From Deefgea tanakiae (GTDB taxonomy: Bacteria > Pseudomonadota > Gammaproteobacteria > Burkholderiales > Chitinibacteraceae): a stretch of DNA of 64,000 nt. The notes below the pieces were generated by a model that ran no database searches, was not told where the DNA came from, and saw only the letters and a list, made by a program, of their open reading frames with translations. Numbering within the stretch: the stretch's first letter is position 1; every line of letters begins with the position of its first letter. Of the stretch, positions 36,130-44,292 are shown one piece after another. The stretch lies in NCBI RefSeq assembly GCF_019665765.1, contig NZ_CP081150.1, positions 124,001 through 188,000 of the forward strand, in the 5' to 3' direction. The translations under genes and the position numbers were made by a program.

Positions 36130-36480
36130 TTAATTTGTTTGAGTGATACGCCACAGCACGCCACTAGGGTCGACGACAACAATGTCGCGCATCGCCCAAG
36201 CTTGATCGGTCGGCGGCTGAGCGTGGATGCCGTATTTTTGCTGTAAAGGCTCAACCACCCGCCACCATGCGGCGACATCGCTCACGTGTAATTGCAGCAT
36301 CAGATTTTCAGCAAATGCTTTGACGTAAAAATCTTGCAGAAGAAACGCATGCTCATCGCATTGCAAACGTGCCAGTGCACCGTCCTGCCATACGAGCTTG
36401 AACCCGAGGTCTTGGTAAAACGCCAGCGAGGTTTCGAAATTCAATGTCGGTACAAAAGGGTGTAAGCCAATAATGTTCAT
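36130..36480 (-). CDS. VOC (glyoxalase/bleomycin resistance) family protein
   Basis: 116 residues, a single VOC unit pair: FVPTLNFETSLAFYQDLGFKLVW at the start and VVVDPSGVLWRITQ at the end. The family covers dioxygenases, glyoxalases and drug-binding proteins. Its position between the HmuY-like gene and hmuS is unusual and suggests a link to heme handling (inference). Confidence 0.8.
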   Translation of the reverse strand: MNIIGLHPFVPTLNFETSLAFYQDLGFKLVWQDGALARLQCDEHAFLLQDFYVKAFAENLMLQLHVSDVAAWWRVVEPLQQKYGIHAQPPTDQAWAMRDIVVVDPSGVLWRITQTN

Positions 36481-36496
36481 GCGCTTGTCCTTGAAG

Positions 36497-36528
36497 CAGT
36501 ACCACCGAGTTGTTGTTCGGCGGTACTG
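36497..36528 (-). promoter_or_regulatory. Hairpin between the HmuY-like and VOC genes
   Basis: A 12-nt arm CAGTACCACCGA faces TCGGCGGTACTG (one mismatch) with an 8-nt loop and no T tract. It could protect the upstream mRNA or attenuate read-through in the heme operon. Confidence 0.5.
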
Positions 36529-36540
36529 TGTGCGGGTGAT

Positions 36541-37812
36541 TTACTTGCTGTTGGGCAGTACTTCAATTTCAAACTGCCAAGTTTGCTGGCTGCGGATGTC
36601 GCCTGGTGTTGCATAGCCAATTTCTTTTAGGCGCAAACGGGCGAAGCTATTGCCTTCGGCAGAGCGAAGCAAGGTGCCGCGATTCGGATTAGCCACTTGG
36701 CTGTGGGCCACAATGGTGCCTTCCGCTGTTGAGTAATAGTTGTACCAGCCGTAATCAAGTTTGGCAGGGTAAGTGCCTTGTGCGGCGGGATTCAGTTTTG
36801 AGGTGATACTGTCTTTTTTCCACGCACTGGCACTGCCTGGTGTTGCCAAATCGGTAGCAGTCAAATCAGGTAAAGTTGAGGCGAGGATATTGTTTTCGGT
36901 AAATTTGCTCGCAATCGCTTTGCCGTCTGTGCCATAGAAACCCGCTGGTGTTTTAGCCGTGAAACCACCCACTTTGCCTGCGCCCGAAGTGCCGCTATTG
37001 AGTTTGACGTTGTAGCGATTGAACGCGATATGCCAAGTATCATTGGCTGCGACGGCTTGCGCGGTGTTGAGGTTGTAGTAAACCCACGCTTTGCTGGCAT
37101 CGACTGTGGCAGTGCGCACTGGCGCGCCAGCAACACTGCGGTCTACCCATCGAAATGATGGGTTGGCAGATACGGTGCCGCTCGCGCCGCCATAGTAGCC
37201 CGTCATTTGCAATGCATAGACTGGAGCAGTCGCCGTTCCAGTGTTGCTCACCGCGGTATTGTCGGTTGAAATTAGAAATACACGGAAGTTAGGGTAAAGT
37301 TTGTGGTCATTATCGCCCCCTACGCCATATTCAAACGCCGAACTCTGGATGCCATTAGTACCTGTGAATACGCTATTGGCAGTATCTTTTAGATATAGAG
37401 TCTCTGGAATGACTGCACCGCTCACTGGATCGATTGCGCCATTTTTCCATTTCTTCAGCGCTTCCCAAGTGTAATCAAATGGGCTACCAAATACGCCGCC
37501 TTTGCCTGCTCCAGACTCGCCACCATTACTCCACAAAGAAACGCCACGGCTGGCACTGGCCAGTTTTAAATCCCAATTGGCTGAAGCGCAGTCTGCTTGC
37601 TGGCTGAGATCAAAGTCGTAGCATATCGAACTGCCCGCAGCGGGCAGCTTGGCATTCCATACTTGCGCTGTGGGCGCGACAGGCGCAGGGGTTGGCGCTG
37701 CAGTGGGTGCTGTAGTTGGTGTGGGGGTCGTTGTGGCTCCGCCTAAACTACCGCCACCACCGCAAGCACTGAGTAAAGCTGCGCTGCCCAGTGCAATAAA
37801 TAGCTGTTTCAT
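36541..37812 (-). CDS. HmuY-like heme-binding lipoprotein, apparently two HmuY domains
   Basis: 423 residues. Lipoprotein signal with lipobox LLSAC (Cys17), a Pro/Thr/Ala linker (about 25-50), then a first unit (ANWDLKLASASRGVSL, NGGESGAGKGGVFG) and a second, better-conserved one (DTWHIAFNRYNVKLNSG, SGAGKVGGF). The W-D/H-(I/L)-F-R ... NSG(T)SG pattern is that of HmuY, a hemophore-like protein of Porphyromonas also found in proteobacteria. The C-terminal residues continue as beta strands. It sits between the receptor and the VOC gene, so it probably captures heme at the outer membrane. Confidence 0.65.
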   Translation of the reverse strand: MKQLFIALGSAALLSACGGGGSLGGATTTPTPTTAPTAAPTPAPVAPTAQVWNAKLPAAGSSICYDFDLSQQADCASANWDLKLASASRGVSLWSNGGESGAGKGGVFGSPFDYTWEALKKWKNGAIDPVSGAVIPETLYLKDTANSVFTGTNGIQSSAFEYGVGGDNDHKLYPNFRVFLISTDNTAVSNTGTATAPVYALQMTGYYGGASGTVSANPSFRWVDRSVAGAPVRTATVDASKAWVYYNLNTAQAVAANDTWHIAFNRYNVKLNSGTSGAGKVGGFTAKTPAGFYGTDGKAIASKFTENNILASTLPDLTATDLATPGSASAWKKDSITSKLNPAAQGTYPAKLDYGWYNYYSTAEGTIVAHSQVANPNRGTLLRSAEGNSFARLRLKEIGYATPGDIRSQQTWQFEIEVLPNSK

Positions 37813-37828
37813 GGTGTTACTTTCCTTG

Positions 37829-37884
37829 TTGAAGGGTTTTCATTGAAGGGTTTTCATTGAAGGGTTTGCATTGAAGAATTCGCA
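37829..37884. repeat. Four tandem 14-bp repeats
   Basis: Units at 37829, 37843, 37857 and 37871. The first two are identical (TTGAAGGGTTTTCA), the third has one change, the fourth more. The array contains the stop codon and last codons of the receptor gene and extends to 17 bp before the HmuY-like start. Confidence 0.9.
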
Positions 37885-39842
37885 TCCCATTGGTAACGGA
37901 TTCCGAGATAGACAAAACGGCCTGCAATTGGGCCAACATCATTGGCATCGGCAAAGTCACGCTGCACATTGAATAGGTTATTGATGCCGGCATAGGCGGT
38001 TAGGTCGCGTCCAATCTGTTGATTGAAGCTCAAGTCCGTTTTGTGCCATGCGGGTGAATAAGCTGATTTGGCCGAGTCGACCAATTCCTTGCTCTGCCAT
38101 TGATTGCGTAAGGTCAGAGTACTGCCTTTGCGTGGCGTCCAATCCACGCCGACGCGGCCAATATGCTCTGGTCGACGAGTGAGCATGGTGTTGGTTTGCT
38201 CGTCACGGGTATAGGTATAGGTATAAGCGGCATTAAAGGTCAGTTCAGGTAGAGCCTTCCACTGCCCAGACAATTCCATACCGGCCGTTTTTGCGGCAGC
38301 AATATTTTCATATTGATAGCTAGCAACGCCATTACTGATGCTGGCATTGTCTATATCGACTTGAATCAAATTTCGGATTCGGTTGTAAAATGCATTGCCC
38401 TGTAAGGACAATTGCTCACCCAACAGCCAATCGATTCCTAGCTGATAGCTATTGGATTCTTCTGGCTGTAGATTTGGATTGCCGATCACCCGATAGCCCA
38501 GCGCGCTATGATCAAATAAGAAATGGCGCTCTTTTAAATTGGGTACACGATAGCCCTGACCCCAGCTGGCTCGGCCAATCAAGCGTTGTGCATCGTCTTG
38601 TAATAAGTCTGCTTTTAAAGCCACTTTTGGCGCAGCATGAGAGCCAAAGTCGGAATCGTGTTGCGCGCGCAGGCCGAGTACCAGTTCAAGCTGATCACCG
38701 ATGAAAATATCATTTTGAGCGTAGAGTTCTGTGCTGGTGCGTTCCACCATGCCATTGGCTTGTAATTCGCTATAGCCATTATTCACTTGATCGAGTGTAT
38801 CTTTCCTAAAGTCAATGCCTACTTGCCATAGCTGGCTATACCACGCAGGTAAATCCACTTGCAGCGAGCCTTGTTGCAAGGTTTGGCGTGCTCGCCGATC
38901 TCCGGTCGCGACTTGATTTGCGCTGGCTAGAGACTGGGTGTCATATTGCTCACTGAGTCCTGTGAGCTGCACGCGGCCTTTGTCGGCAAAATGCCAAATA
39001 CCGCCTGCGGCCCAACGATCGCGGGTAATCTCTTCTTGTTTTTGCTGTGGAATATAATTGGGCGGTGCATAGGTTTGATAACGCTGATAAGCCGTCTCTT
39101 GGTAGCGGCTGCCATCGACCCAGAATTGCCAGTCTTCGTTGGGTAGCCAATCGATGCGAGCACCATATTGGTCGCGTCTTATTGCGTCGCCTTGGCGACT
39201 CCACTTTTCAGGCTGTTGTGCAAACCCTTGATCGTCAATTGCTTCAACTTGCGCCGATACGCGCCATTGCTCATTACCGCCGCTAATATGCGCTCGCCCT
39301 GTCGTTCGCCCCATATCCATGCTGCGACCAGAGTCATTTTGCTGGCCGTAACTGCCGGTATTGAGATCTATCGATGCTTTCAATCCGGCTTCGGTTCGGC
39401 GAGTAATGACATTGATGACTCCGCCCATTGCTGAGCTGCCATATTGTGCTGATGCCGCACCCTTAATGACTTCAATGCGCTCAATATCGCCCACTAAATA
39501 TTGGCTGAGATTGACGGTTGAACCCGTGCTGGCAGAAATCGGCATACCATCAATTAGCACCAAAACTTGATCACTACTCAGACCCTGCAAAGAAAGCTCG
39601 TAGCCCGATTTACCGTGGATTTCACGCAGTTGCAGCCCTGGTACATTCTCTAGGGCTTGCGCTAGGGTGCTGGCATGGGTGCGTTCAATCTCAGCGCGAT
39701 CCACGATTTCAGTCCTAATCGGTGCATCAATCTGGGCTCGCTCAGTACGCGTTGCACTGACTACAACAGCATCGAGGTGTACCTCCGCTAAAACGGGTAG
39801 CGGACTGAGCATCACGGCTATTGAGAGTAGCTTAAGTTTCAT
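37854..39842 (-). CDS. TonB-dependent heme/hemoglobin receptor
   Basis: 662 residues with the ATG at 39840-39842 (a TTG three codons upstream is less likely). Signal peptide MKLKLLSIAVMLSPLPVLA, plug domain (ALENVPGLQLREIHG, IERIEVIKGAASAQYGSSA), then a 22-strand barrel. YRVPNL corresponds to the FRAP box and NPNLQPEES to the NPNL box of heme receptors. The last strand (RFVYLGIRYQW) is followed by a 10-residue tail (DANSSMQTLQ) encoded by the tandem repeats, so the usual C-terminal aromatic is missing. Confidence 0.88.
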   Translation of the reverse strand: MKLKLLSIAVMLSPLPVLAEVHLDAVVVSATRTERAQIDAPIRTEIVDRAEIERTHASTLAQALENVPGLQLREIHGKSGYELSLQGLSSDQVLVLIDGMPISASTGSTVNLSQYLVGDIERIEVIKGAASAQYGSSAMGGVINVITRRTEAGLKASIDLNTGSYGQQNDSGRSMDMGRTTGRAHISGGNEQWRVSAQVEAIDDQGFAQQPEKWSRQGDAIRRDQYGARIDWLPNEDWQFWVDGSRYQETAYQRYQTYAPPNYIPQQKQEEITRDRWAAGGIWHFADKGRVQLTGLSEQYDTQSLASANQVATGDRRARQTLQQGSLQVDLPAWYSQLWQVGIDFRKDTLDQVNNGYSELQANGMVERTSTELYAQNDIFIGDQLELVLGLRAQHDSDFGSHAAPKVALKADLLQDDAQRLIGRASWGQGYRVPNLKERHFLFDHSALGYRVIGNPNLQPEESNSYQLGIDWLLGEQLSLQGNAFYNRIRNLIQVDIDNASISNGVASYQYENIAAAKTAGMELSGQWKALPELTFNAAYTYTYTRDEQTNTMLTRRPEHIGRVGVDWTPRKGSTLTLRNQWQSKELVDSAKSAYSPAWHKTDLSFNQQIGRDLTAYAGINNLFNVQRDFADANDVGPIAGRFVYLGIRYQWDANSSMQTLQ

Positions 39843-39846
39843 TATT

Positions 39847-39865
39847 AACAATCATTCTCATTTGC
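39847..39865. promoter_or_regulatory. Fur-box-like site A
   Basis: On the minus strand GCAAATGAGAATGATTGTT matches the 19-bp Fur consensus at 13 positions. It overlaps the region just before the receptor start, as expected for iron repression. Confidence 0.65.
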
Positions 39866-39931
39866 AATTGCAGTAACTTATCACGAATGAGATTGGTTAT
39901 CAATTATGTTTGTTGCTGGCCCATTGCTAGT

Positions 39932-39950
39932 GCGACTTATTCTCATTTGC
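39932..39950. promoter_or_regulatory. Fur-box-like site B
   Basis: Shares ATTCTCATTTGCAATT with site A (39854-39869 and 39939-39954, 85 bp apart). It lies about 60 bp before chaN and could serve both divergent promoters. Confidence 0.55.
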
Positions 39951-40010
39951 AATTTGGCTTGTATATCAAATAGAATCAGGTCTTAGCTTCGTTTGCTTGA
40001 TGACTTCGCC

Positions 40011-40775
40011 ATGAAAATAATTGTTCCAGTTCTTCTTAGTGTTTTGCTTTCTGCTTGCCAAAGCGCACCCACGCTCAATAACACCGTTTTATTGGGCGAG
40101 GTGCACGACAATGAAATCGGCCATCAGCAACGCTATGCTTGGCTTGAAAAGAAAGTGGCGCAAGGCTGGCGGCCTGCGATTGCGATGGAGCAATTTGATC
40201 GCGAGCGACAAGGCGATATCGAGCGAGCTAGAAAACAGCATCCGAACGATGTTGATTATTTAATCAAAACTGTGGGTGGGGAGCGCTGGGATTGGCGGTT
40301 TTATAAGCCGGTGATTGCCTTGGCTTATCGCTATGATTTGCCGATTCTGGCTGCCAATTTATCCCGCAAAGAAGCGGGCGAATTGTTTAAAAAGGGGCGA
40401 GTTGATTTACAAGGCGCAGAGGGCGTGAATTTGAATGATCCTTTGCCAGCCAAACTGATCGAGCAGCAGCGCGTCGCTGTGCAATTGGGCCACTGCGGCC
40501 AGTTGCCAGTCGCGATGGAAGAAAAAATGGCGCGTGCACAAATTGCACGTGATCGCGTGATGGCGGCAACGATGCTGCCGTATCAATCGCGTGGTGTGGT
40601 TTTGCTAGCGGGAAATGGCCACGTTCGACGAGATATTGGTGTGCCGCAATGGTTAACTTCGGCGTATTCGGTGGGATTTATTGAGTCAAAAAGCGAAGCT
40701 AATTTTGACGAAGTGTATCTAATTCCTGCAGCCGAGCGAGTCGATTCATGTGCTAGCTTTCAGATGAAAAAGTAA
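40011..40775 (+). CDS. ChaN family iron-regulated lipoprotein
   Basis: 254 residues with the ATG at 40011. Lipobox LLSAC (signal MKIIVPVLLSVLLSAC), then the ChaN/Haem_bdPlaP motifs: LLGEVHDNEIGHQQRY at the start of the mature part and VVLLAGNGHVRRDIGVP near the end. ChaN proteins bind heme at the outer membrane. Divergent from the heme receptor gene, with Fur-like sites between them. Its stop is followed by a terminator. Confidence 0.85.
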   Translation: MKIIVPVLLSVLLSACQSAPTLNNTVLLGEVHDNEIGHQQRYAWLEKKVAQGWRPAIAMEQFDRERQGDIERARKQHPNDVDYLIKTVGGERWDWRFYKPVIALAYRYDLPILAANLSRKEAGELFKKGRVDLQGAEGVNLNDPLPAKLIEQQRVAVQLGHCGQLPVAMEEKMARAQIARDRVMAATMLPYQSRGVVLLAGNGHVRRDIGVPQWLTSAYSVGFIESKSEANFDEVYLIPAAERVDSCASFQMKK

Positions 40776-40790
40776 TACAGATCGGCCATA

Positions 40791-40824
40791 AAAAAGCCGC
40801 ACACTCATTAGTGTGCGGCTTTTT
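40791..40824. terminator. Bidirectional terminator
   Basis: AAAAAGCCGCACACT - CATT - AGTGTGCGGCTTTTT between convergent chaN and terC-like genes. Confidence 0.9.
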
Positions 40825-40844
40825 ATACTTAAAACTTGAAACGA

Positions 40845-41840
40845 TTACTCAGTTTTTTCTGGGAAAGGCTCGTCCTTGGTTTTCCAAAGCGAGTACAGCA
40901 CGCCAGCAAGAAGTAAACCAAAGGTCACTACCAGAGAAACTAGGGTAGGAATCTTAAATGCCACCAATTGGATGTCATTCAAATACACCAAACCGACTTT
41001 AATCCCGATAAACACCAGCACCACAGCTAATGCATATTTCAGGTAATGGAAGCGATGCACCATCGCAGCCAGTGCAAAGTACAGTGCACGCAAACCTAAA
41101 ATCGCAAAAATATTTGATGTGTATACGATAAATGGATCTTGGGTAATCGCGAAAATCGCCGGAATACTATCGACGGCAAAGACCAAATCAGCGGTTTCAA
41201 CCAAGATCAAGCACAAGAACAGCGGCGTAGCCCACCAGCCTTTGGCTAGACCGTGCTCTTCGCCGCGCACCCAGAATTGATTGCCATGGATGGCTGGGGT
41301 GAAGCGCATGTGACCGCGTAGCCATTTGTAAAAGCCGTTGTCTTCGAGTTTGCCGTGCTCATCATCGGCAATCAGCATTTTGATCCCGGTGAAAATCAAG
41401 AACGCACCGAAAATCATCAGCACCCATTGATACTGAGTCACTAAGACTGCGCCAACGCTAATCATCAAGCCACGCATTACAATCGCCCCGAGAATCCCCC
41501 AGAACAATACGCGGTGTTGGTAAATCCGTGGCACGCCAAGACTAGTAAAAATCAAGGCAATGACGAAGACATTATCCATTGAGAGTGATTTCTCAATCAG
41601 ATAACCTGTCATGTATTCCATGCCAGCCGTTGCACCTTTGTACCACCAGAGCCATACCCCGAATAAAAGCCCCATTGCAATATACATTGCCGAGAGTTTT
41701 AAGCTTTCATTCACGTTGATTTCATGGTCGTCTTTTTGCAAAACGCCCAAGTCAAACGCAAGTAGCGAAATGACGACGGTAAAAAACATCAGCCATACCC
41801 AGACTGGGTAGCCGACCCATAAGTCCATTAAAAATTCCAT
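40845..41840 (-). CDS. TerC family integral membrane protein (Alx-like)
   Basis: 331 residues with about nine TM helices. The two TerC acidic motifs are present: IEKSLSMDNVFVIALIF and VETADLVFAVDSIPAIFAI. Members export manganese or are induced by alkali or tellurite. Monocistronic, with its start 90 bp from the divergent tatD start. This is the second TerC-superfamily gene in the window (see the DUF475 gene). Confidence 0.9.
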   Translation of the reverse strand: MEFLMDLWVGYPVWVWLMFFTVVISLLAFDLGVLQKDDHEINVNESLKLSAMYIAMGLLFGVWLWWYKGATAGMEYMTGYLIEKSLSMDNVFVIALIFTSLGVPRIYQHRVLFWGILGAIVMRGLMISVGAVLVTQYQWVLMIFGAFLIFTGIKMLIADDEHGKLEDNGFYKWLRGHMRFTPAIHGNQFWVRGEEHGLAKGWWATPLFLCLILVETADLVFAVDSIPAIFAITQDPFIVYTSNIFAILGLRALYFALAAMVHRFHYLKYALAVVLVFIGIKVGLVYLNDIQLVAFKIPTLVSLVVTFGLLLAGVLYSLWKTKDEPFPEKTE

Positions 41841-41930
41841 TTTTATTCCCTGTTATTTGATGGCTTGCTAAGCGCTACATTAACTCGCAGACTACATCAT
41901 TATAAATTGAATCGCGCGAACGATAGCACT

Positions 41931-42722
41931 ATGAGCAAGGTATCTGAAATAAGTTTCATTGATAGCCACTGTCATCTTGATGCAGCGGAATTTAATTTGG
42001 ATCGCGATGAAGTGGTGGCGCGCTCGCGTGCCGCAGGTGTGACTAGTTGGGTCGTGCCTGCGGTGACCGCAGAAACGTTTGCCAGTACGCGAAAAATGCA
42101 GCAATTGTATCGCGCACACATCGCATTTGGTCTGCATCCGATTTATGAAGCGCAGCACCGTGACGAGCATTTGTTGCAACTGCGGCAAGCGCTTGATACT
42201 GGTGACTCGATTGCGGTCGGGGAAATCGGCCTTGATTTTTATTTGCCCGAACTGAATGCCGAGCGGCAAATTCAATTTTTTGAAGCCCAACTCAAAATCG
42301 CCCGCGATTACGATTTGCCCGTCATTGTGCATATTCGGCGCAGCCAAGATCAAGTCCTCAAATACCTGCGTAAATGGAAAGTGCGCGGCGGCATCGCACA
42401 TGCTTTTAACGGCAGCGAACAGCAAGCGGCTGAATTTATTAAGCTTGGATTTTGTCTTGGTTTTGGTGGCGCATTGACGTATTCAGGCTCACAGCGGATT
42501 CGTCGTTTGGCTCAAACGCTGCCGCTCGAAGCGCTGGTACTGGAAACCGATGCCCCCGATATTCAGCCAAGTTGGCTTGCAGGGCCACCACCGTTGCGCA
42601 ATGAGCCGGCTGAATTGGCGAGAATCGCCTTGGAACTTGCCGCTATGCGTGGGATTGAAGTTGCCGATTTAGCTGTGGCGTGTACAGAAAATACGGATAG
42701 AGTATTGCGGCTTAGCCCTTGA
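41931..42722 (+). CDS. TatD family metal-dependent hydrolase
   Basis: 263 residues, TIM-barrel DNase/D-aminoacyl-tRNA hydrolase family. Motifs: SHCHLD (metal), GEIGLDFY, VIVHIRRSQDQ, ETDAPDIQPSW. The ATG at 41931 is the first consistent with the family N-terminus. Its final codons lie within a 45-nt element. Confidence 0.9.
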   Translation: MSKVSEISFIDSHCHLDAAEFNLDRDEVVARSRAAGVTSWVVPAVTAETFASTRKMQQLYRAHIAFGLHPIYEAQHRDEHLLQLRQALDTGDSIAVGEIGLDFYLPELNAERQIQFFEAQLKIARDYDLPVIVHIRRSQDQVLKYLRKWKVRGGIAHAFNGSEQQAAEFIKLGFCLGFGGALTYSGSQRIRRLAQTLPLEALVLETDAPDIQPSWLAGPPPLRNEPAELARIALELAAMRGIEVADLAVACTENTDRVLRLSP

Positions 42723-42746
42723 TTAGTAATGACTACATTGATATAC
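42702..42746. repeat. 45-nt palindromic element, copy 8
   Basis: GTATTGC at the left, GATATAC at the right, exactly 45 nt. TTAGC at 11-15 resembles the family CTAGC, and TAATGACT in the right arm matches copy 1. The first 21 nt encode the C-terminus and stop of the TatD gene. Confidence 0.65.
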
Positions 42747-42818
42747 CTAAATTTTATTATCGAGTTAAAGCCTGACTAGTATCCAGATCAATTCAATAAA
42801 AGCATCCAATCTGATGCG

Positions 42819-43718
42819 TCACTCCCATACCTGTTGGTGCCCTGCGCTGGCAAGGTGTTTGCGTAAAACTTGGCTGGGATTGTAGCCAAAATGTTGGCGA
42901 AAGCGGCGTGAGAAGCTGGCGACTTCTTGGTAGCCGCTGGTACGCGCTACATCGCTGACGCTGTGCCCGTGCATTAGTAATTCTTTGGCCTGATTCATTT
43001 TCATTCTGAACACAATCTTATTCGGCGTTTCGCCCAAATGCTGTATGCACAAACGATGCAAATGAGTGGTGGTAATGTGAAGTTGTGCTGCTAATGCAGT
43101 ATTGGTCCAGTCTTGCTGCAAGTTTTTTTGGGCGTGGGCAAAGAGTTGTTCTAATTGTTCGCCCCAGCCTATTTTGCTGCTTAAGCCCTGAGTTGCCCGC
43201 TCAAGCGCCAAGCAGAGGAAATCTAAAGCGGGCACCGCCAAATTCCTTGCATCGCCTGTATTAAAGCGCAGTACTTCTCGATGAAATTGCCGCATCGCGT
43301 CGGCGAGCGCAGCGCCGTCCAAGCTTTGATAAATTGCAGGCAGTGTTCGACTAAGGTAATCCCAACGCGTCGTGCAATGCAGCAAAAACCACGCATGCAA
43401 CATTGGCTCAGTGCCCGTGCGCCGATAGCCGCTGTGGACTGAGGCCGGCATCAGCGCCAATTGTCCAGGCATCAGTGCTCGTGTGAGACCGTCTGGCGTA
43501 AATACTTCTCCGCTGCCTGAGAGACAAAATGCCAGCACATGCCACGGCGCATCCACACGCTCGACCTCAAAAAAATCGCGCCCTTCGCTGAGGCCACACA
43601 TCAGAATCCCGCGGTCACGCAAGGGCGGATAAGGTTCTTTGTGAAATACATGGGTGCCCACCATGATTTGCGGGGATTCTGGGCCGATTTCGAGTCGTTC
43701 GCGATAGATGAGTGCCAT
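42819..43718 (-). CDS. AraC family transcriptional regulator
   Basis: 299 residues. An N-terminal cupin-like sensor (LAFCLSGSGEVF, LMPGQLALMPASVHSGY) and a C-terminal double HTH (ALAAQLHITTTHLHRLC; SVSDVARTSGYQEVASFSRRF). Its target is unknown; the divergent lipocalin-like gene and the ABC operon are candidates. A 9-G tract lies 52 bp upstream of its start. Confidence 0.87.
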   Translation of the reverse strand: MALIYRERLEIGPESPQIMVGTHVFHKEPYPPLRDRGILMCGLSEGRDFFEVERVDAPWHVLAFCLSGSGEVFTPDGLTRALMPGQLALMPASVHSGYRRTGTEPMLHAWFLLHCTTRWDYLSRTLPAIYQSLDGAALADAMRQFHREVLRFNTGDARNLAVPALDFLCLALERATQGLSSKIGWGEQLEQLFAHAQKNLQQDWTNTALAAQLHITTTHLHRLCIQHLGETPNKIVFRMKMNQAKELLMHGHSVSDVARTSGYQEVASFSRRFRQHFGYNPSQVLRKHLASAGHQQVWE

Positions 43719-43769
43719 AACCTTAATTCCAGTTGCACATTAGTGATAATTATCCATTCGCTTCAATTA

Positions 43770-43778
43770 GGGGGGGGG
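43770..43778. repeat. Homopolymeric G9 tract
   Basis: Nine G in a row between the divergent AraC gene and the lipocalin-like gene. Such a tract can change length by strand slippage. Confidence 0.85.
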
Positions 43779-43890
43779 CAGGGGAATGTGAGTTTTGGAC
43801 AAATTGAATGTCATGTTGCAACATTTTCACAAAGCCAGCAAGTGCGTAATCTAGCTGTCTATTAGCTTTCCGTTTCGAAAGGGTGAATAT

Positions 43891-44262
43891 ATGTCTCAAT
43901 ATAACAAGCCACCCATGCTCGGTTCATGGCAACTGGTCACGGGGGAATGCCGTAATGACAACAATGGCGAGCAAGTTCAATACCAAGATGTTCAACTTCG
44001 CTCATTAAAAGTTTTGTCTGAAACTCACTTTTCATTCATTACGCATCAAGGTGATGCATTCTATTTTGCGGCGGCTGGCAGCTACTGCTGTGAGGGCGAT
44101 CAGTACACGGAGCAGCTCGATTTTGCTAGTCACCCATCGATGATGCACCGCGAGTTTGTGTTTCAGTTCCGTATTGAAGGCGATCTTTGGCATAACACGC
44201 GCTGGGAAAATGGTGTGCAAGTTGAACATGAAATCTGGCGCAGACTGGATTCAAAAAAATAA
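43891..44262 (+). CDS. Lipocalin-like domain protein
   Basis: 123 residues, all beta, no signal peptide. LGSWQLVTGE at the start and SYCCEGDQYTEQLDFA in the middle resemble small lipocalin-like domains. The function is unknown. It is 30 bp before an ABC transporter operon on the same strand and divergent from an AraC regulator. Confidence 0.6.
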   Translation: MSQYNKPPMLGSWQLVTGECRNDNNGEQVQYQDVQLRSLKVLSETHFSFITHQGDAFYFAAAGSYCCEGDQYTEQLDFASHPSMMHREFVFQFRIEGDLWHNTRWENGVQVEHEIWRRLDSKK

Positions 44263-44292
44263 AGCTCAACGCGATCCACAGGGAAATGAAAA

